Below are positions 43,901 through 51,327 of a stretch of DNA of 64,000 nucleotides, piece after piece. How positions within the stretch are numbered: the stretch's first letter is position 1; the number at the start of each line of letters is the position of its first letter. The DNA is taken from the NCBI GenBank assembly GCA_905202485.1, contig CAJKRY010000003.1, positions 62,001 to 126,000 on the forward strand, read 5' to 3'. The DNA is from an uncultured Methanomassiliicoccus sp. (GTDB lineage Archaea; Thermoplasmatota; Thermoplasmata; Methanomassiliicoccales; Methanomassiliicoccaceae). The position numbers were made by a program, and so were the translations under genes. The notes under the pieces were generated by a model that saw nothing but the letters and a program-made list of their open reading frames with translations, searched no databases and was not told where the DNA came from.

Positions 43901-44103
43901 GAGAGCAGCAGACTATTCTTAAGGATATAATTAAGAAAGCAGCTGCAGATGCAGATCAGAGGAAAGGCGTGAGCCAGGAAGACATCGTGAAACTGGCTGC
44001 AGCCAGCAATATCGATGAGAACAGAGTTAAAAATCTTCTCAAACGCATGACACAGGGAGGAGAGCTTTATTCTCCGAATCCTGGGTATTATAAGATTGTA
44101 TGA
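40930..44103 (+). CDS. mcm: MCM replicative helicase with two mini-inteins
   Basis: Hexameric AAA+ helicase that unwinds DNA at replication forks; 1057 residues before splicing, about 727 after. The start is TTG 40930. The N-terminal domain has an OB fold and zinc site (CKRCG...CYKEQDGCG, residues about 158-190). The first intein splits Walker A at GDPGVAK/SQMLRY; the second lies at SSSAAGL/TAAAVKDD. The C-extein holds Walker B ACIDELDKMTD, sensor 1 LLGAANPKYG, the arginine finger LLSRFDLIF and a C-terminal winged helix. It overlaps the DUF424 open frame. Both insertion points are known MCM intein sites. Confidence 0.95.
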   Translation: MTSDEFENSNEEIISNETSYEGGSIKEVDPNTIAKWEAFFLGTEYIQQMREIADGYPDKKSVLVNFADLDMFDTDLAAQFLEHPDLTLISGKKAMKNLMHQEMREADINLRVNNLPRDAHVEIRDLRAKHVGKVISVEGLVRKATEVRPKITDALFQCKRCGRIIKEEQSGLLFKEPMECYKEQDGCGRSAGATKFILLTEESRFVDTQKVEIQESPEGLRGGAQPERLTGYLEDDAAGMVAPGDRVTLNGILRSVQKLQQTKSTIFDISLDVISVESQRHEYEELDITSEDITAIEEAAKSPHLFENIVASISPTIFGYDVEKECLALQLFGGVPKTLDDGTKIRGDIHILLIGDPGVAKCVTGDTLVTLADNTCRPIKEIVDEAISKGDVEEIDDGFSAPIDLDVLTFSARGRIEKGKAIRVWKRTAPKKLVKITTENGKQLTVTPTHPLFTQYAVRVRAVPVSNIPVGTPVAAYTGSLVPREDQYPWEAGFCYDIIADKEEVPAEEEWVYDLEIEESHNFITNNIISHNSQMLRYMSRLAPRGIYASGKSSSAAGLCISPDSLISVNDSPVQIGEFVEKHMHCPVEIREAQWIEKIPENYLIGSVIEGKKVHQKLDAIWKIKTPLFLMELEEASGHKIRLTAETKIMICGEEIWCCAADVKAGMKIPFINPETNELSTSTIISAAKVCDNLPEYVYDLTVQDSHTFIANGFSVHNTAAAVKDDFGEGRWTLEAGALVLADLGQACIDELDKMTDQDRSSMHEAMESQTISVAKAGITATLQCRCSLLGAANPKYGRFEEHQYIADQINMPPALLSRFDLIFALTDKPSAEKDKNITNHILKAHRRGQVRKYSDDIPFIEGVDTEKILSDTSTMKPIFERDFFRKYVAYSKRINPIMSDEAMKTISDYYLKIRKQGEAEGASVPITARQLEAFVRLSEASARARLSTLVTVDDAQRAVNAVEYYLHKIAGEGESLDFDIVATGISHSQREQQTILKDIIKKAAADADQRKGVSQEDIVKLAAASNIDENRVKNLLKRMTQGGELYSPNPGYYKIV
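42013..42525 (+). other. Mini-intein 1 in MCM (171 aa, Walker A site)
   Basis: Starts with Cys (CVTGDTLVTLAD) after GDPGVAK and ends NIISHN before Ser. Block B TVTPTHPLF keeps the Thr and His. Block F reads VYDLEIEESHNFITNN. There is no room for a LAGLIDADG homing endonuclease, so it is a splicing-only intein. Confidence 0.9.
42607..43083 (+). other. Mini-intein 2 in MCM (159 aa, SSAAGL site)
   Basis: Starts with Cys (CISPDSLISVND) after SSAAGL and ends GFSVHN before Thr. Block F is VYDLTVQDSHTFIANG. Block B reads RLTAETKIMI, with Thr in the place normally held by the His that assists the first step. No endonuclease domain is present. Confidence 0.88.
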
Positions 44104-44111
44104 GGGTAAAC

Positions 44112-44405
44112 ATGATCACGTTACGCATGCACACATCCGGAAGCGAAGTTTTACTGGCAGCAGCAGACAAAGATCTTCTGGATATGAAGTTCTCAGAAGG
44201 TAAAATGAGGCTTGAAGTTTACAGGGAATTTTACGAAGGAGAGGATGCTTCTGAAGAGCTCCTGCTGAACAGGCTTTCTATGTGCACCTCTGCAAATTTA
44301 GTCGGCAAGACGGTAATATCTCTGGCAGTCAAGCACAACTACATTGAGGAAGACTGCATAATTATGATCGGCGGAGTTCCGCATGCCCAGTTGGCAAAAA
44401 TGTAA
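44112..44405 (+). CDS. DUF424 family protein
   Basis: A 97-residue conserved archaeal protein of unknown function. The sequence has the family pattern MITLRMHTSGSEVLLAAADKDLL, KMRLEVYREFYEG and a closing GGVPHAQL. The frame is also open from ATG 44100, which overlaps the mcm stop. GAGGGT directly before 44112 acts as a ribosome binding site and the family start is MITL, so 44112 was chosen. It is co-transcribed with mcm. Confidence 0.8.
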   Translation: MITLRMHTSGSEVLLAAADKDLLDMKFSEGKMRLEVYREFYEGEDASEELLLNRLSMCTSANLVGKTVISLAVKHNYIEEDCIIMIGGVPHAQLAKM

Positions 44406-44504
44406 CTTTGATTAAAATTACATTTTGTACTAAATATCTGGATTCCGGCACATAATTCGTAACCAAGCTTTAAATCTCAATAACTCATCCAATGAATTGC
44501 GACT

Positions 44505-45533
44505 ATGTTCTGCGTGAAGTGTGGCAAGGAAGGGAAGACATACGATTCCCTGTGCTCTGAGTGTTATCTTAAAAGCAATAGATTTACAAATTGTCCTGAG
44601 GTCTCCGATCTCGTTTACTGCGCTCACTGCAAAGATTTCCAGATTGGGAAAGGCTGGGTGCATTACGACTCTGAGGAAGAAGCTGTAAAGGAATTTGCAA
44701 TCGGCAATATCATGCTGAGACAGGACGCAACGCTGGATGCTGTAGAATGCTCGGCAGAGCGTCTTGATGAAAAACATTACCTGGTTAAGATTCTCGTTTA
44801 CCTGCTGTATGATGATCTGGAAGTGGTGGAAGACTGTACAACCACCGTCAGGGTAAGGCGCAACGTCTGCGACCGATGCAATAAGATTCAGGGCAGCTAT
44901 TTTGAATCAATTGTGCAGGTAAGGCCTTCTGCCAGGCATTTTTCTGACAAGGAAGAAGAAGAGATCCTCTCCCGCGTGATGAAATATGCAGAAGGAGTTT
45001 CCAAGAATAACAGGGATGCTTTCATCTCCAAAGTTGTCGAAGTCCACGGCGGCTATGATTTTTACGTCAGCACACTTGCCTTTGGAAAAATGATTGCCAG
45101 AGATTTAATTTCTACATACGGCGCAGAGAGCAAAGAATCATCATCTATTCAGGGACAGAAGGACGGCCGCAATATTTACCGTGTAACTTATTTAGTGCGT
45201 TTACCGCCGTACCGCATTAGAGATATTATAGAAATTAAAGGTAAACTGTATATTGTATCGAGCACCGGGCCTCAGACAGCCAAGCTCCGCAATATTAAAA
45301 ATCATGAACCTAAAACCGTATCAAATGTAGATCTCAGAGAAGTTAAAGTTGTAGGAACAAAGGATGATTTCATGGACGCAGTCGTTCTTACTGAAACAGA
45401 CCGCGAGTTCCAGATCATGCATCCCACATCCTACAAGACCGTGGAGATCAAGAAACCGCGCAACTTCCAGAGAACAGGCGATACGATCAAGATATTCAGC
45501 TATGAAGGAGAATTGTACTTTATTGGGAATTAA
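44505..45533 (+). CDS. nmd3: Archaeal NMD3 homologue
   Basis: A 342-residue protein related to the eukaryotic 60S export adaptor NMD3. The N-terminal zinc domain has CVKCGKEG...LCSEC and YCAHCKDF, then VRRNVCDRCNKIQGSYFESIVQVR near residue 120, and a later OB-like part (VDLREVKVVG...). In archaea it probably takes part in large-subunit biogenesis. A TATA-like CTTTAAAT at about 44469 would place the transcript start next to the ATG. It overlaps the convergent CinA-like gene by 14 bases. Confidence 0.9.
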   Translation: MFCVKCGKEGKTYDSLCSECYLKSNRFTNCPEVSDLVYCAHCKDFQIGKGWVHYDSEEEAVKEFAIGNIMLRQDATLDAVECSAERLDEKHYLVKILVYLLYDDLEVVEDCTTTVRVRRNVCDRCNKIQGSYFESIVQVRPSARHFSDKEEEEILSRVMKYAEGVSKNNRDAFISKVVEVHGGYDFYVSTLAFGKMIARDLISTYGAESKESSSIQGQKDGRNIYRVTYLVRLPPYRIRDIIEIKGKLYIVSSTGPQTAKLRNIKNHEPKTVSNVDLREVKVVGTKDDFMDAVVLTETDREFQIMHPTSYKTVEIKKPRNFQRTGDTIKIFSYEGELYFIGN

Positions 45534-46248
45534 TACAATTCTCAAACTCTTCTTTAGCTAACAATACTTTTTCCTTTTTTCCCTTGATGACTACTTTATT
45601 TCCTATTTTCTTATAGTCTAAGCTGGGAAGAGATGCTACTCTGACATTATATTTTTCTGATATCTGTCTAAAGTAAGGGTCTACATCTGATTCATTTATG
45701 AATATTGTAAGCTCTTCTGAAATCTCATCATTTCCTGAAATCACTGGCAGGATGCTTTCATAGAACATTGGCATCATTTCATTGGGAAATCCAGGAAGGC
45801 AGAATATTGTCATATTCTTAATTACTGCTTTTATTCCGCAGGCTGCTCCGCAGATGTTGCGTACTGCTTCTGCACCTTGAGGAACTCTTGCCATGCGCTT
45901 TGAAATTTCTTCAAGTTCCTTTTCTGGATGTCTTTTTTTCATGAATTGTTCTAAATAATCAATAGAGCCCTGATCTATCTCCAGTTCTGCACCCATATAT
46001 TCTGCTACTGCTTCTCTTGTAATGTCATCCAGAGTAGGTCCCAGTCCGCCGGTGACTATTACTATATCCACATTGGAGCTCTGAGAATATGATAATGCCC
46101 TTACTATGACGTCTATATCGTCTGTAATGACTTGTATGAATGCTACATCAGCACCTTTGGATCGTATTGCTTCAATCATCTCTGCAGAGTATGGATTGAT
46201 TTTGCCAGTCAGAAGTTCGTCGCCGATGTGGATAATCCCGACATTCAT
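45520..46248 (-). CDS. CinA/MoaB-like molybdopterin-binding domain protein
   Basis: A 242-residue protein. Residues 1-165 are the MoCF/MogA-like domain with IHIGDELLTGKINPYSAEMI, TGGLGPTLDDITREAVAEYMG near 67 and FCLPGFPNEMMPMFYE. It matches the N-terminal domain of CinA (competence/damage-inducible, ADP-ribose pyrophosphatase) and lacks the C-terminal nicotinamide mononucleotide deamidase domain. Function in archaea is uncertain; nucleotide-pool or cofactor repair is possible. The start is ATG 46248, 12 bases from the fumarase ORF region on the other strand. Confidence 0.85.
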   Translation of the reverse strand: MNVGIIHIGDELLTGKINPYSAEMIEAIRSKGADVAFIQVITDDIDVIVRALSYSQSSNVDIVIVTGGLGPTLDDITREAVAEYMGAELEIDQGSIDYLEQFMKKRHPEKELEEISKRMARVPQGAEAVRNICGAACGIKAVIKNMTIFCLPGFPNEMMPMFYESILPVISGNDEISEELTIFINESDVDPYFRQISEKYNVRVASLPSLDYKKIGNKVVIKGKKEKVLLAKEEFENCINSQ

Positions 46249-46313
46249 AGCTTACTGCAATGCAGAGAGGCGTATATATTCATCTGCGACTTGTCAATTT
46301 ATATCTGTGTACT

Positions 46314-47216
46314 TTGTATCCTGCAGTTGTTCTACGGGGTGAGACCATCGGAAACAATGTAATCGAAGACACAGTAGTATCTCTGCTGAAAGAGGCTGTT
46401 ATCTCTCTGCCGAAAGATGTTTTATCGGCTCTGAAAGAAGCGGAAAAAAAGGAACGCAGCCAGATTGCCAAGATTCAGCTGCGCACCATCCTAGATAACA
46501 TCAATGCCGCAGGCAGTCTGATTGTTCCTATGTGTCAAGATACAGGCATCCATGTGTTTTTTGTCAGCGGCAGAATCATTCCAGGAATGGAGGAGCAGAT
46601 CCGTGCAGGCACTCTGAGAGCAACTAATGAGATCCCTCTCCGTCCGAATGCAGTCCATCCTCTTACCAGAGAAAACCCGGGAACAAATGTGGCCGAAGGC
46701 CTTCCTTACGTTGTTTATCATCCTTCTTCAGCAGATTATACAGAAATCACGGTTATGCCCAAAGGGGCAGGCTCTGAAAACATGACTGCGCTGGCCATGC
46801 TTACTCCGTCTCAGGGAATCAAAGGAGTCAAAAAATTCATTTTAGATACTGTAATCAACGCAGGAGGCAAACCCTGTCCCCCTACCATCTTAGGAATAGG
46901 CATAGGCGGCACTGCCGATGAGGCTATGGCTTTGTCTAAAAAGGCTCTGCTGAGACCTTTGGACCAGAGAAATGCAGATCAGAGCGTGGCGGAATTGGAA
47001 TCTGAGCTGTATGAGGCTCTGAACCTCACAGGCATCGGACCGATGGGCTTAGGCGGTGATACTACCACTCTGGGAGTGAATATCGAAATCGCCTACTGCC
47101 ACACGGCTAGTCTTCCTGTTGCAGTTAACCTTCAATGCTGGGCCGGACGCCGCGCGACTGCCAGAATCTATACGGATGGCCGTGTAGAATATCTGACAAG
47201 GAGGGATTCTGAGTGA
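46314..47216 (+). CDS. fumA: Fumarate hydratase, alpha (N-terminal) subunit
   Basis: Class I iron-sulfur fumarase/L(+)-tartrate dehydratase subunit, interconverting fumarate and malate with FumB. About 300 residues. The cluster cysteines are in PMCQDTGIHVFF, GGKPCPPTILGIGIGG and the C-terminal AYCHTASLPVAVNLQCWAGRRA. The start is uncertain: the family usually begins near IEDTVVSLLKEAV. No ATG is in frame there, while an out-of-frame ATG at 46357 is followed at once by TAA. TATA-like TATATATT (46273-46280) suggests transcription from about 46303, so the in-frame ATG 46260 is unlikely; TTG 46314 is my choice. Confidence 0.88.
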   Translation: MYPAVVLRGETIGNNVIEDTVVSLLKEAVISLPKDVLSALKEAEKKERSQIAKIQLRTILDNINAAGSLIVPMCQDTGIHVFFVSGRIIPGMEEQIRAGTLRATNEIPLRPNAVHPLTRENPGTNVAEGLPYVVYHPSSADYTEITVMPKGAGSENMTALAMLTPSQGIKGVKKFILDTVINAGGKPCPPTILGIGIGGTADEAMALSKKALLRPLDQRNADQSVAELESELYEALNLTGIGPMGLGGDTTTLGVNIEIAYCHTASLPVAVNLQCWAGRRATARIYTDGRVEYLTRRDSE

Positions 47217-47794
47217 ATACGCCTCTGTCTAGAGAAGATATTGAGAATCTCAAAGTCGGAGACACCGTATACCTGTCTGGAACGATTTTCATTGCTCGAG
47301 ACGAAGCTCATCTGAGAGCTCTTGAATTCTATAAATCTTCTCAGGAGCTTCCAGTCGATTTCAGCGGCGGAGTCATCTTTCACTGCGGACCGATTGTTCG
47401 AAAAGAAGACAGAAAAATTCTGGCTGCTGGACCGACAACTTCTGCTAGAATGAACTCGATGGAGCCGAAATTTATCGAACTGTCTGGAGTCAGGGCAATA
47501 ATCGGCAAAGGCGGCATGTCTAAAGATACAGTAGAAGCAATGAAAAAGTTCGGCTGTGTTTATTTTGCATTCACCGGCGGTGCGGCAGTGCTGGCAGCAA
47601 AAGGTCTGGAGAACGTCAAAGATGTATTCTGGCTAGATCTAGGAATGCCGGAAGCTCTCTGGGTTGTCGAAGCAAATAACTTTGGACCTCTGGTCGTTGC
47701 TATCGATACGTTTGGCAATTCGATATACGATGAAGTTTCAAAAAATGTCAGTAAAAATATGATTGAGTCTAAGAGGATACTGGGAATAGAGTGA
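47213..47794 (+). CDS. fumB: Fumarate hydratase, beta (C-terminal) subunit
   Basis: A 193-residue partner of the alpha subunit, forming the two-subunit archaeal fumarase. Motifs are GDTVYLSGTIFIARDEAH, HCGPIV, GPTTSARMNSMEPKFI near residue 75 and IIGKGGMS near 97. GTG 47213 overlaps the fumA stop by four bases. L(+)-tartrate dehydratase has the same two-subunit layout, so substrate is inferred from general archaeal metabolism and the malic enzyme in the same window. Confidence 0.92.
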   Translation: MNTPLSREDIENLKVGDTVYLSGTIFIARDEAHLRALEFYKSSQELPVDFSGGVIFHCGPIVRKEDRKILAAGPTTSARMNSMEPKFIELSGVRAIIGKGGMSKDTVEAMKKFGCVYFAFTGGAAVLAAKGLENVKDVFWLDLGMPEALWVVEANNFGPLVVAIDTFGNSIYDEVSKNVSKNMIESKRILGIE

Positions 47795-47795
47795 A

Positions 47796-48632
47796 TCAGT
47801 CTTCACTCTTTCCTTCTGCTTCTTCATTCAGCATCATATTGGGGTTTCTGGTGAGATAGTATCTTACACCTAATGATATTGCAATCATCACGATCATTCC
47901 TATCAGACCTATGACCATCATTGAATGCTGAAAATCATATTCCAGAATGAATCCATTGATTCCTGGCAGGCCAGTTCTTTCCATTGGTATAATGAGATAT
48001 GACTGCACAGTTATATCAACGATCTGTCTTTCTTCAGCAAAGCCGCTTTTCTGGAATAATATCTCGTAAACTCCACCTGTAAGATTCTCGAATTGATAGT
48101 GTCCATCTTCGTCTGTTTGAGTAACATTTTTGGATGTTCCTCCTACAGGAGTTAAAGATACGTTTACACCACTTAGTTTCATACCTTCATAACTTACGTT
48201 ACCGTGGAATGAGTATGATCTTACAAATTGAAAGTCAACATCTTCAAGCCATTGTTTTCCTACTATCTCAATTGGTTTGGATAGTGTAACTTTTTCCTTT
48301 GTGGTTATGGCGGATACATTGTATCTACCAGGATCTAATTTTACTGAATATTTTCCCTCATCATCTACGATATCAAAACGGATACTTTCTGATTGAGCTG
48401 AGTCAATATCTACAAATTCTAAGGTATACTCAGTTATTGGTGAATTTCTCATCATAGCTGCTCCCTTAACCCCACCCTTTCCATCAGGTAAAAAGTTAGG
48501 ATCAACTTCTGTATCTGAAGCTGCACCTAAGACGGGCGCTGATGAGTCTGGTGCTGTCAATGCACAAGGCATCAGCACTGATGCTAGAAAAATCGCCAAC
48601 AATGCGAATGCGGCGACAGCTACCTTTTTCAC
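47796..48632 (-). CDS. Membrane-anchored surface protein with carboxypeptidase-regulatory-like domains
   Basis: A 278-residue protein. A signal peptide (about 1-27, MKKVAVAAFALLAIF) is followed by two beta-sandwich modules. The first holds DDEGKYSVKLDPGRYNVSA (near 90), the second GNVSYEGMKLSGVNVSL and TDEDGHYQFENLTGGVYEI (near 150-190). A C-terminal span (about 235-257) and a charged tail follow. The modules resemble those in the AglB fusion at 14-20 kb. Several N-glycosylation sequons (NVS, NVT, NLT) occur. Probably exported and anchored; binding partner unknown. Confidence 0.75.
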   Translation of the reverse strand: MKKVAVAAFALLAIFLASVLMPCALTAPDSSAPVLGAASDTEVDPNFLPDGKGGVKGAAMMRNSPITEYTLEFVDIDSAQSESIRFDIVDDEGKYSVKLDPGRYNVSAITTKEKVTLSKPIEIVGKQWLEDVDFQFVRSYSFHGNVSYEGMKLSGVNVSLTPVGGTSKNVTQTDEDGHYQFENLTGGVYEILFQKSGFAEERQIVDITVQSYLIIPMERTGLPGINGFILEYDFQHSMMVIGLIGMIVMIAISLGVRYYLTRNPNMMLNEEAEGKSED

Positions 48633-48740
48633 GGACTGCGCATCGCTGTGAGCCTAAAAATACTTAACTAATCAATTAGCGGAATATAATGATCGTAATT
48701 TTATGAGAAAAGTTTCAAATGGGAATGCAGATACAGTCTC

Positions 48741-49769
48741 ATGGCAAACGAGACTAGGCACATGACCTACGCGGAAGCTGGGGTGAACATAGACGATAAG
48801 TCAAATGCAATAAATGCATTAGTTAGCAAACTTAACTTCAGACGTGCTGAAGGTGCAAAGTCTCTAGATCTTCCCGGCCAGTTTGCCGGTTTAATTGACA
48901 TCGGATCATCACTTTTGACATTGTGCACTGACGGTGTGGGCACCAAACTGCTTATTGCCAAACAAATGGAAAAATGGGACACAATCGGCATAGACTGTGT
49001 AGCCATGAATACAAATGATGCAATCTGCGTCGGTGCAGAGCCTATTGCTTTCGTGGATTATATGGCGGTAGATGTTCCAGACGCAGAAATACTGTCTCAG
49101 ATTGCCATCGGCCTTAACAAAGGATGCGAACTCTCTAACTGTGACCTGATAGGCGGAGAAGTAGCAGTGCTTCCTGAATTGGTAAGGGAGATTGATGTGT
49201 CTGGTTCCTGCCTGGGAATTGTTGCCAAAGACAAACTCATTGACGGCTCTAAAGTTACACCCGGCGACTTAGTAATCGGTCTTCCCAGCACCGGGCTTCA
49301 TTCTAACGGCTACACCCTTGCCAGAAAGATCCTGGAAAAGCATGAGATCTCGCCGGATGAAAAAATTGCCGGACTGGATGAACAGATCGGGAAAGTCCTG
49401 CTGACTCCGACCGAGGTATATGTGAGAAAAGTTCTGGAAATCGTCAGAGACTACGAGGTCCATGGTATGGTCAACATCACCGGCGGAGGACTGCGTAACT
49501 TCCTCAGACTCAAGAAAGGAATATCCACAGTCATAACTGATCCGCTCACACCAAATCCGATTTTCAATGTCCTCAACAACCTGGGAAACGTCGAACTTCT
49601 CGAAGCATATCAAACCTTCAACATGGGTATGGGATTCAGCATGATTGTGCCTGCCACCTCTGCCGATGAAATCGTCAAGAAATGTCCAGGCTCCAAAGTT
49701 GTCGGAGAAATCCGCGAAGGCTGTGGAGTATCTGTTCCGTCTCTTGATCTGAAATATGAGAAATACTGA
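48741..49769 (+). CDS. purM: Phosphoribosylformylglycinamidine cyclo-ligase (AIR synthetase)
   Basis: Fifth step of purine synthesis: ATP-dependent ring closure giving aminoimidazole ribotide. The 342-residue protein has the PurM/ThiL fold, with MTYAEAGVNIDDKSNAI at the start, LCTDGVGTKLLIA near residue 72, DCVAMNTNDAICVGAEPIAFVDY near 91, GGEVAVLPE and the C-terminal ITGGGLRNFLRL. TATA-like AATATAATG lies about 55 bases upstream. Confidence 0.96.
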   Translation: MANETRHMTYAEAGVNIDDKSNAINALVSKLNFRRAEGAKSLDLPGQFAGLIDIGSSLLTLCTDGVGTKLLIAKQMEKWDTIGIDCVAMNTNDAICVGAEPIAFVDYMAVDVPDAEILSQIAIGLNKGCELSNCDLIGGEVAVLPELVREIDVSGSCLGIVAKDKLIDGSKVTPGDLVIGLPSTGLHSNGYTLARKILEKHEISPDEKIAGLDEQIGKVLLTPTEVYVRKVLEIVRDYEVHGMVNITGGGLRNFLRLKKGISTVITDPLTPNPIFNVLNNLGNVELLEAYQTFNMGMGFSMIVPATSADEIVKKCPGSKVVGEIREGCGVSVPSLDLKYEKY

Positions 49770-49777
49770 TTACAAAA

Positions 49778-50332
49778 TCAGTGCTTGAGAAGGTAAGCCA
49801 TCGCCCCTGCGGTGGCACCCATAGCTGTGCAGGTTTCCAGAGAATACCCGCCGGGTGTGATATCAAGATGATATTTTGTCATCTTGAACACCTCCTTGGG
49901 AGCCCCTTTGGGACCAAGGCCGAAGACAAGCATCACGCTTTGTCCTCTTTTTACCATTTCTGCAACTTCTTCAGCTGTTATCTTCTTTTTTTCATCCGGT
50001 TTTCTGGTCGTGAGTATAATTTCTCCCAGCTGCGGAGGGAATCCCTTATCTGGATAGGGAAATGTCTGGAATCTACCCTTGGCGGTCAGTTCTTTAAGAA
50101 ATCCCCCGTGTTCTCCTATTGAAGTAGTCGTAGCGACCCAGTCTGAAATTTCAGTCGGCGTCTGCAGTTCCTGCGGGAAGGGAAATCCGAATACTGCCAA
50201 ATTGTAATCGAATGCCAGTGCCAGCGGGCCGGCGCGAGCCAATGCTCTTCTGTGAGCTTCCCTGAAGCTTCTGGGGTCATATGAATTGTAAAGCGCTAGG
50301 GTGATACGGCCTGTATGCATTTTTAACACCAT
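49778..50332 (-). CDS. DUF531 family protein (archaeal, SPOUT-like)
   Basis: A 184-residue conserved archaeal protein. It shows ITLALYNSYDPRSFREAHRRALARAGPLALAF, FGFPFPQELQTP, a LVFGLGPKGAPKEV loop and a C-terminal LDITPGGYSLETCTAMGATAGAMAYLL segment. The last two resemble the SAM-binding knot of SPOUT RNA methyltransferases, so an RNA-modifying role is plausible but unproven. The ATG overlaps the stop of the upstream 53-residue gene by one base (TAATG), so the two form an operon. Confidence 0.75.
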   Translation of the reverse strand: MVLKMHTGRITLALYNSYDPRSFREAHRRALARAGPLALAFDYNLAVFGFPFPQELQTPTEISDWVATTTSIGEHGGFLKELTAKGRFQTFPYPDKGFPPQLGEIILTTRKPDEKKKITAEEVAEMVKRGQSVMLVFGLGPKGAPKEVFKMTKYHLDITPGGYSLETCTAMGATAGAMAYLLKH

Positions 50333-50493
50333 TACTCAGTTTTAGGGCGAGGCCGGCTGCAGATGGATTTGGTATCTCCATCGAAAAATACATCTAAATC
50401 AGGGTTTTCAGCCTGAATCTCTTCAAGCTTTTCCATAACTTCGCGAAGTGTAAGGTTGTCTGCGTCGACTTGGAGGTGGACTCGCTTTTCCAT
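50332..50493 (-). CDS. Small conserved protein, 53 residues, unknown function
   Basis: ATG at 50493 opens a short frame reading MEKRVHLQVDADNLTLREVM, then EKLEEIQAENPDLDVFFDGD and a basic C-terminus with SICSRPRP. It has an alpha/beta pattern and no cysteine cluster. The frame is supported by its exact TAATG junction with the DUF531 gene and by the natural-looking amphipathic helix. I do not recognise a family. It probably is translated together with the DUF531 protein. Confidence 0.6.
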   Translation of the reverse strand: MEKRVHLQVDADNLTLREVMEKLEEIQAENPDLDVFFDGDTKSICSRPRPKTE

Positions 50494-50624
50494 ATTTGAC
50501 CCTGCGATAGTTGTGGGATTAGATGAGTATGTTCCTATATATCGTTTGTTGAATGGTATTGCTTATGATTTCATGATTTTATTCTATATGATATACTGCA
50601 ATTTTTCTCTGTGTGTCTATGAAG

Positions 50625-50633
50625 TTTTAAATA
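50625..50633 (+). promoter_or_regulatory. TATA box of the L7Ae operon
   Basis: TTTTAAATA lies about 85 bases before the rpl7ae ATG. The predicted transcript start near 50657 gives a leader of about 57 bases that includes the hairpin at 50678-50700. The remaining 130 bases back to 50494 show AT-rich sequence and no gene. Confidence 0.5.
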
Positions 50634-50677
50634 GAGTCTCTTCTTTCGACCTTAGTACATTCTCGTAAACCGATGAA

Positions 50678-50700
50678 TGATGAGGATGCTCAGCATCCGA
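50678..50700 (+). promoter_or_regulatory. Kink-turn-like element in the L7Ae leader
   Basis: TGATGA is followed directly by a perfect 6-bp hairpin (GGATGC, loop TCA, GCATCC) and then GA. With a GAT bulge, this is the arrangement of a kink-turn: GA opposite GA next to a GG/CC stem. The element ends three bases before the ribosome binding site GAGGTG. L7Ae itself binds kink-turns, so autoregulation is a direct inference. The outer stem is short (two pairs). Confidence 0.5.
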
Positions 50701-50713
50701 ATGAGGTGAAAAA

Positions 50714-51085
50714 ATGAGTAAACCAATGTTTGTGCGTTTCGAAATGCCAAAAGAGCTTTCGGACAAAGCATATGAGATAGTTGAAGCTGCAAGAGATACT
50801 GGAAAAGTAAGAAGGGGAACCAATGAGGTTACCAAGCTCGTCGAGAGGGGTGAAGCTCAGCTCGTAATTCTTGCAGAAGATGTACAGCCTCCAGAAATTT
50901 TAGCACACATGCCGCTTCTCTGTGAAGAGCGCAACGTTATGTACGCATACGTTCCTTCCAAAGCAGAACTGGGAAACGCTGTAGGATTAGAAAAACCAAC
51001 AGCCTCCGTTGCAATTCTGGATGCTGGAAAGGCCAAGCCTGCACTTGAAAGCTTTGCTGAACAGATAAAACAGCTGAAGCAGTAA
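50714..51085 (+). CDS. rpl7ae: Ribosomal protein L7Ae (kink-turn binding)
   Basis: A 123-residue RNA-binding protein of the large ribosomal subunit, also a core protein of archaeal C/D and H/ACA guide RNPs and RNase P. The recognition segment RRGTNEVTKLVERGEAQLVILAEDVQPPEI lies near residues 34-63, with LLCEERNVMYAYVPSKAELGNAVG after it. It is the first gene of the usual order L7Ae-S28e-L24e-Ndk. Its leader contains a kink-turn-like hairpin. Confidence 0.96.
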   Translation: MSKPMFVRFEMPKELSDKAYEIVEAARDTGKVRRGTNEVTKLVERGEAQLVILAEDVQPPEILAHMPLLCEERNVMYAYVPSKAELGNAVGLEKPTASVAILDAGKAKPALESFAEQIKQLKQ

Positions 51086-51098
51086 GCGGGTGATTTAC

Positions 51099-51317
51099 AT
51101 GGCTGATATGGATGAAAGTAGCATTCCTGCAGAAGTTGTGGAGTTAATCGGTCGTACTGGTATGACTGGTGAAGCCACTCAGGTCAAGGTCCGTGTATTA
51201 GAGGGCCGTGACAAGGGCAGGATTATTACTCGTAACATCATGGGCCCAGTGCGCATGGGTGACATACTGATGCTTAGAGAGACCTCCAGAGAGGCTCGTA
51301 AACTTTCAATAAGGTAA
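51099..51317 (+). CDS. rps28e: Ribosomal protein S28e
   Basis: A 72-residue small-subunit ribosomal protein with an OB fold: EVVELIGRTGMTGEATQVKVRVLEGRDKGRII-type core and the strictly conserved C-terminal RNIMGPVRMGDILML...REARKL. The frame opens at GTG 51090, but ATG 51099 (MADMDESSIPAEV) fits the family better. Lies 13 bases after rpl7ae. Confidence 0.95.
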   Translation: MADMDESSIPAEVVELIGRTGMTGEATQVKVRVLEGRDKGRIITRNIMGPVRMGDILMLRETSREARKLSIR

Positions 51318-51327
51318 GGCGAAGACC

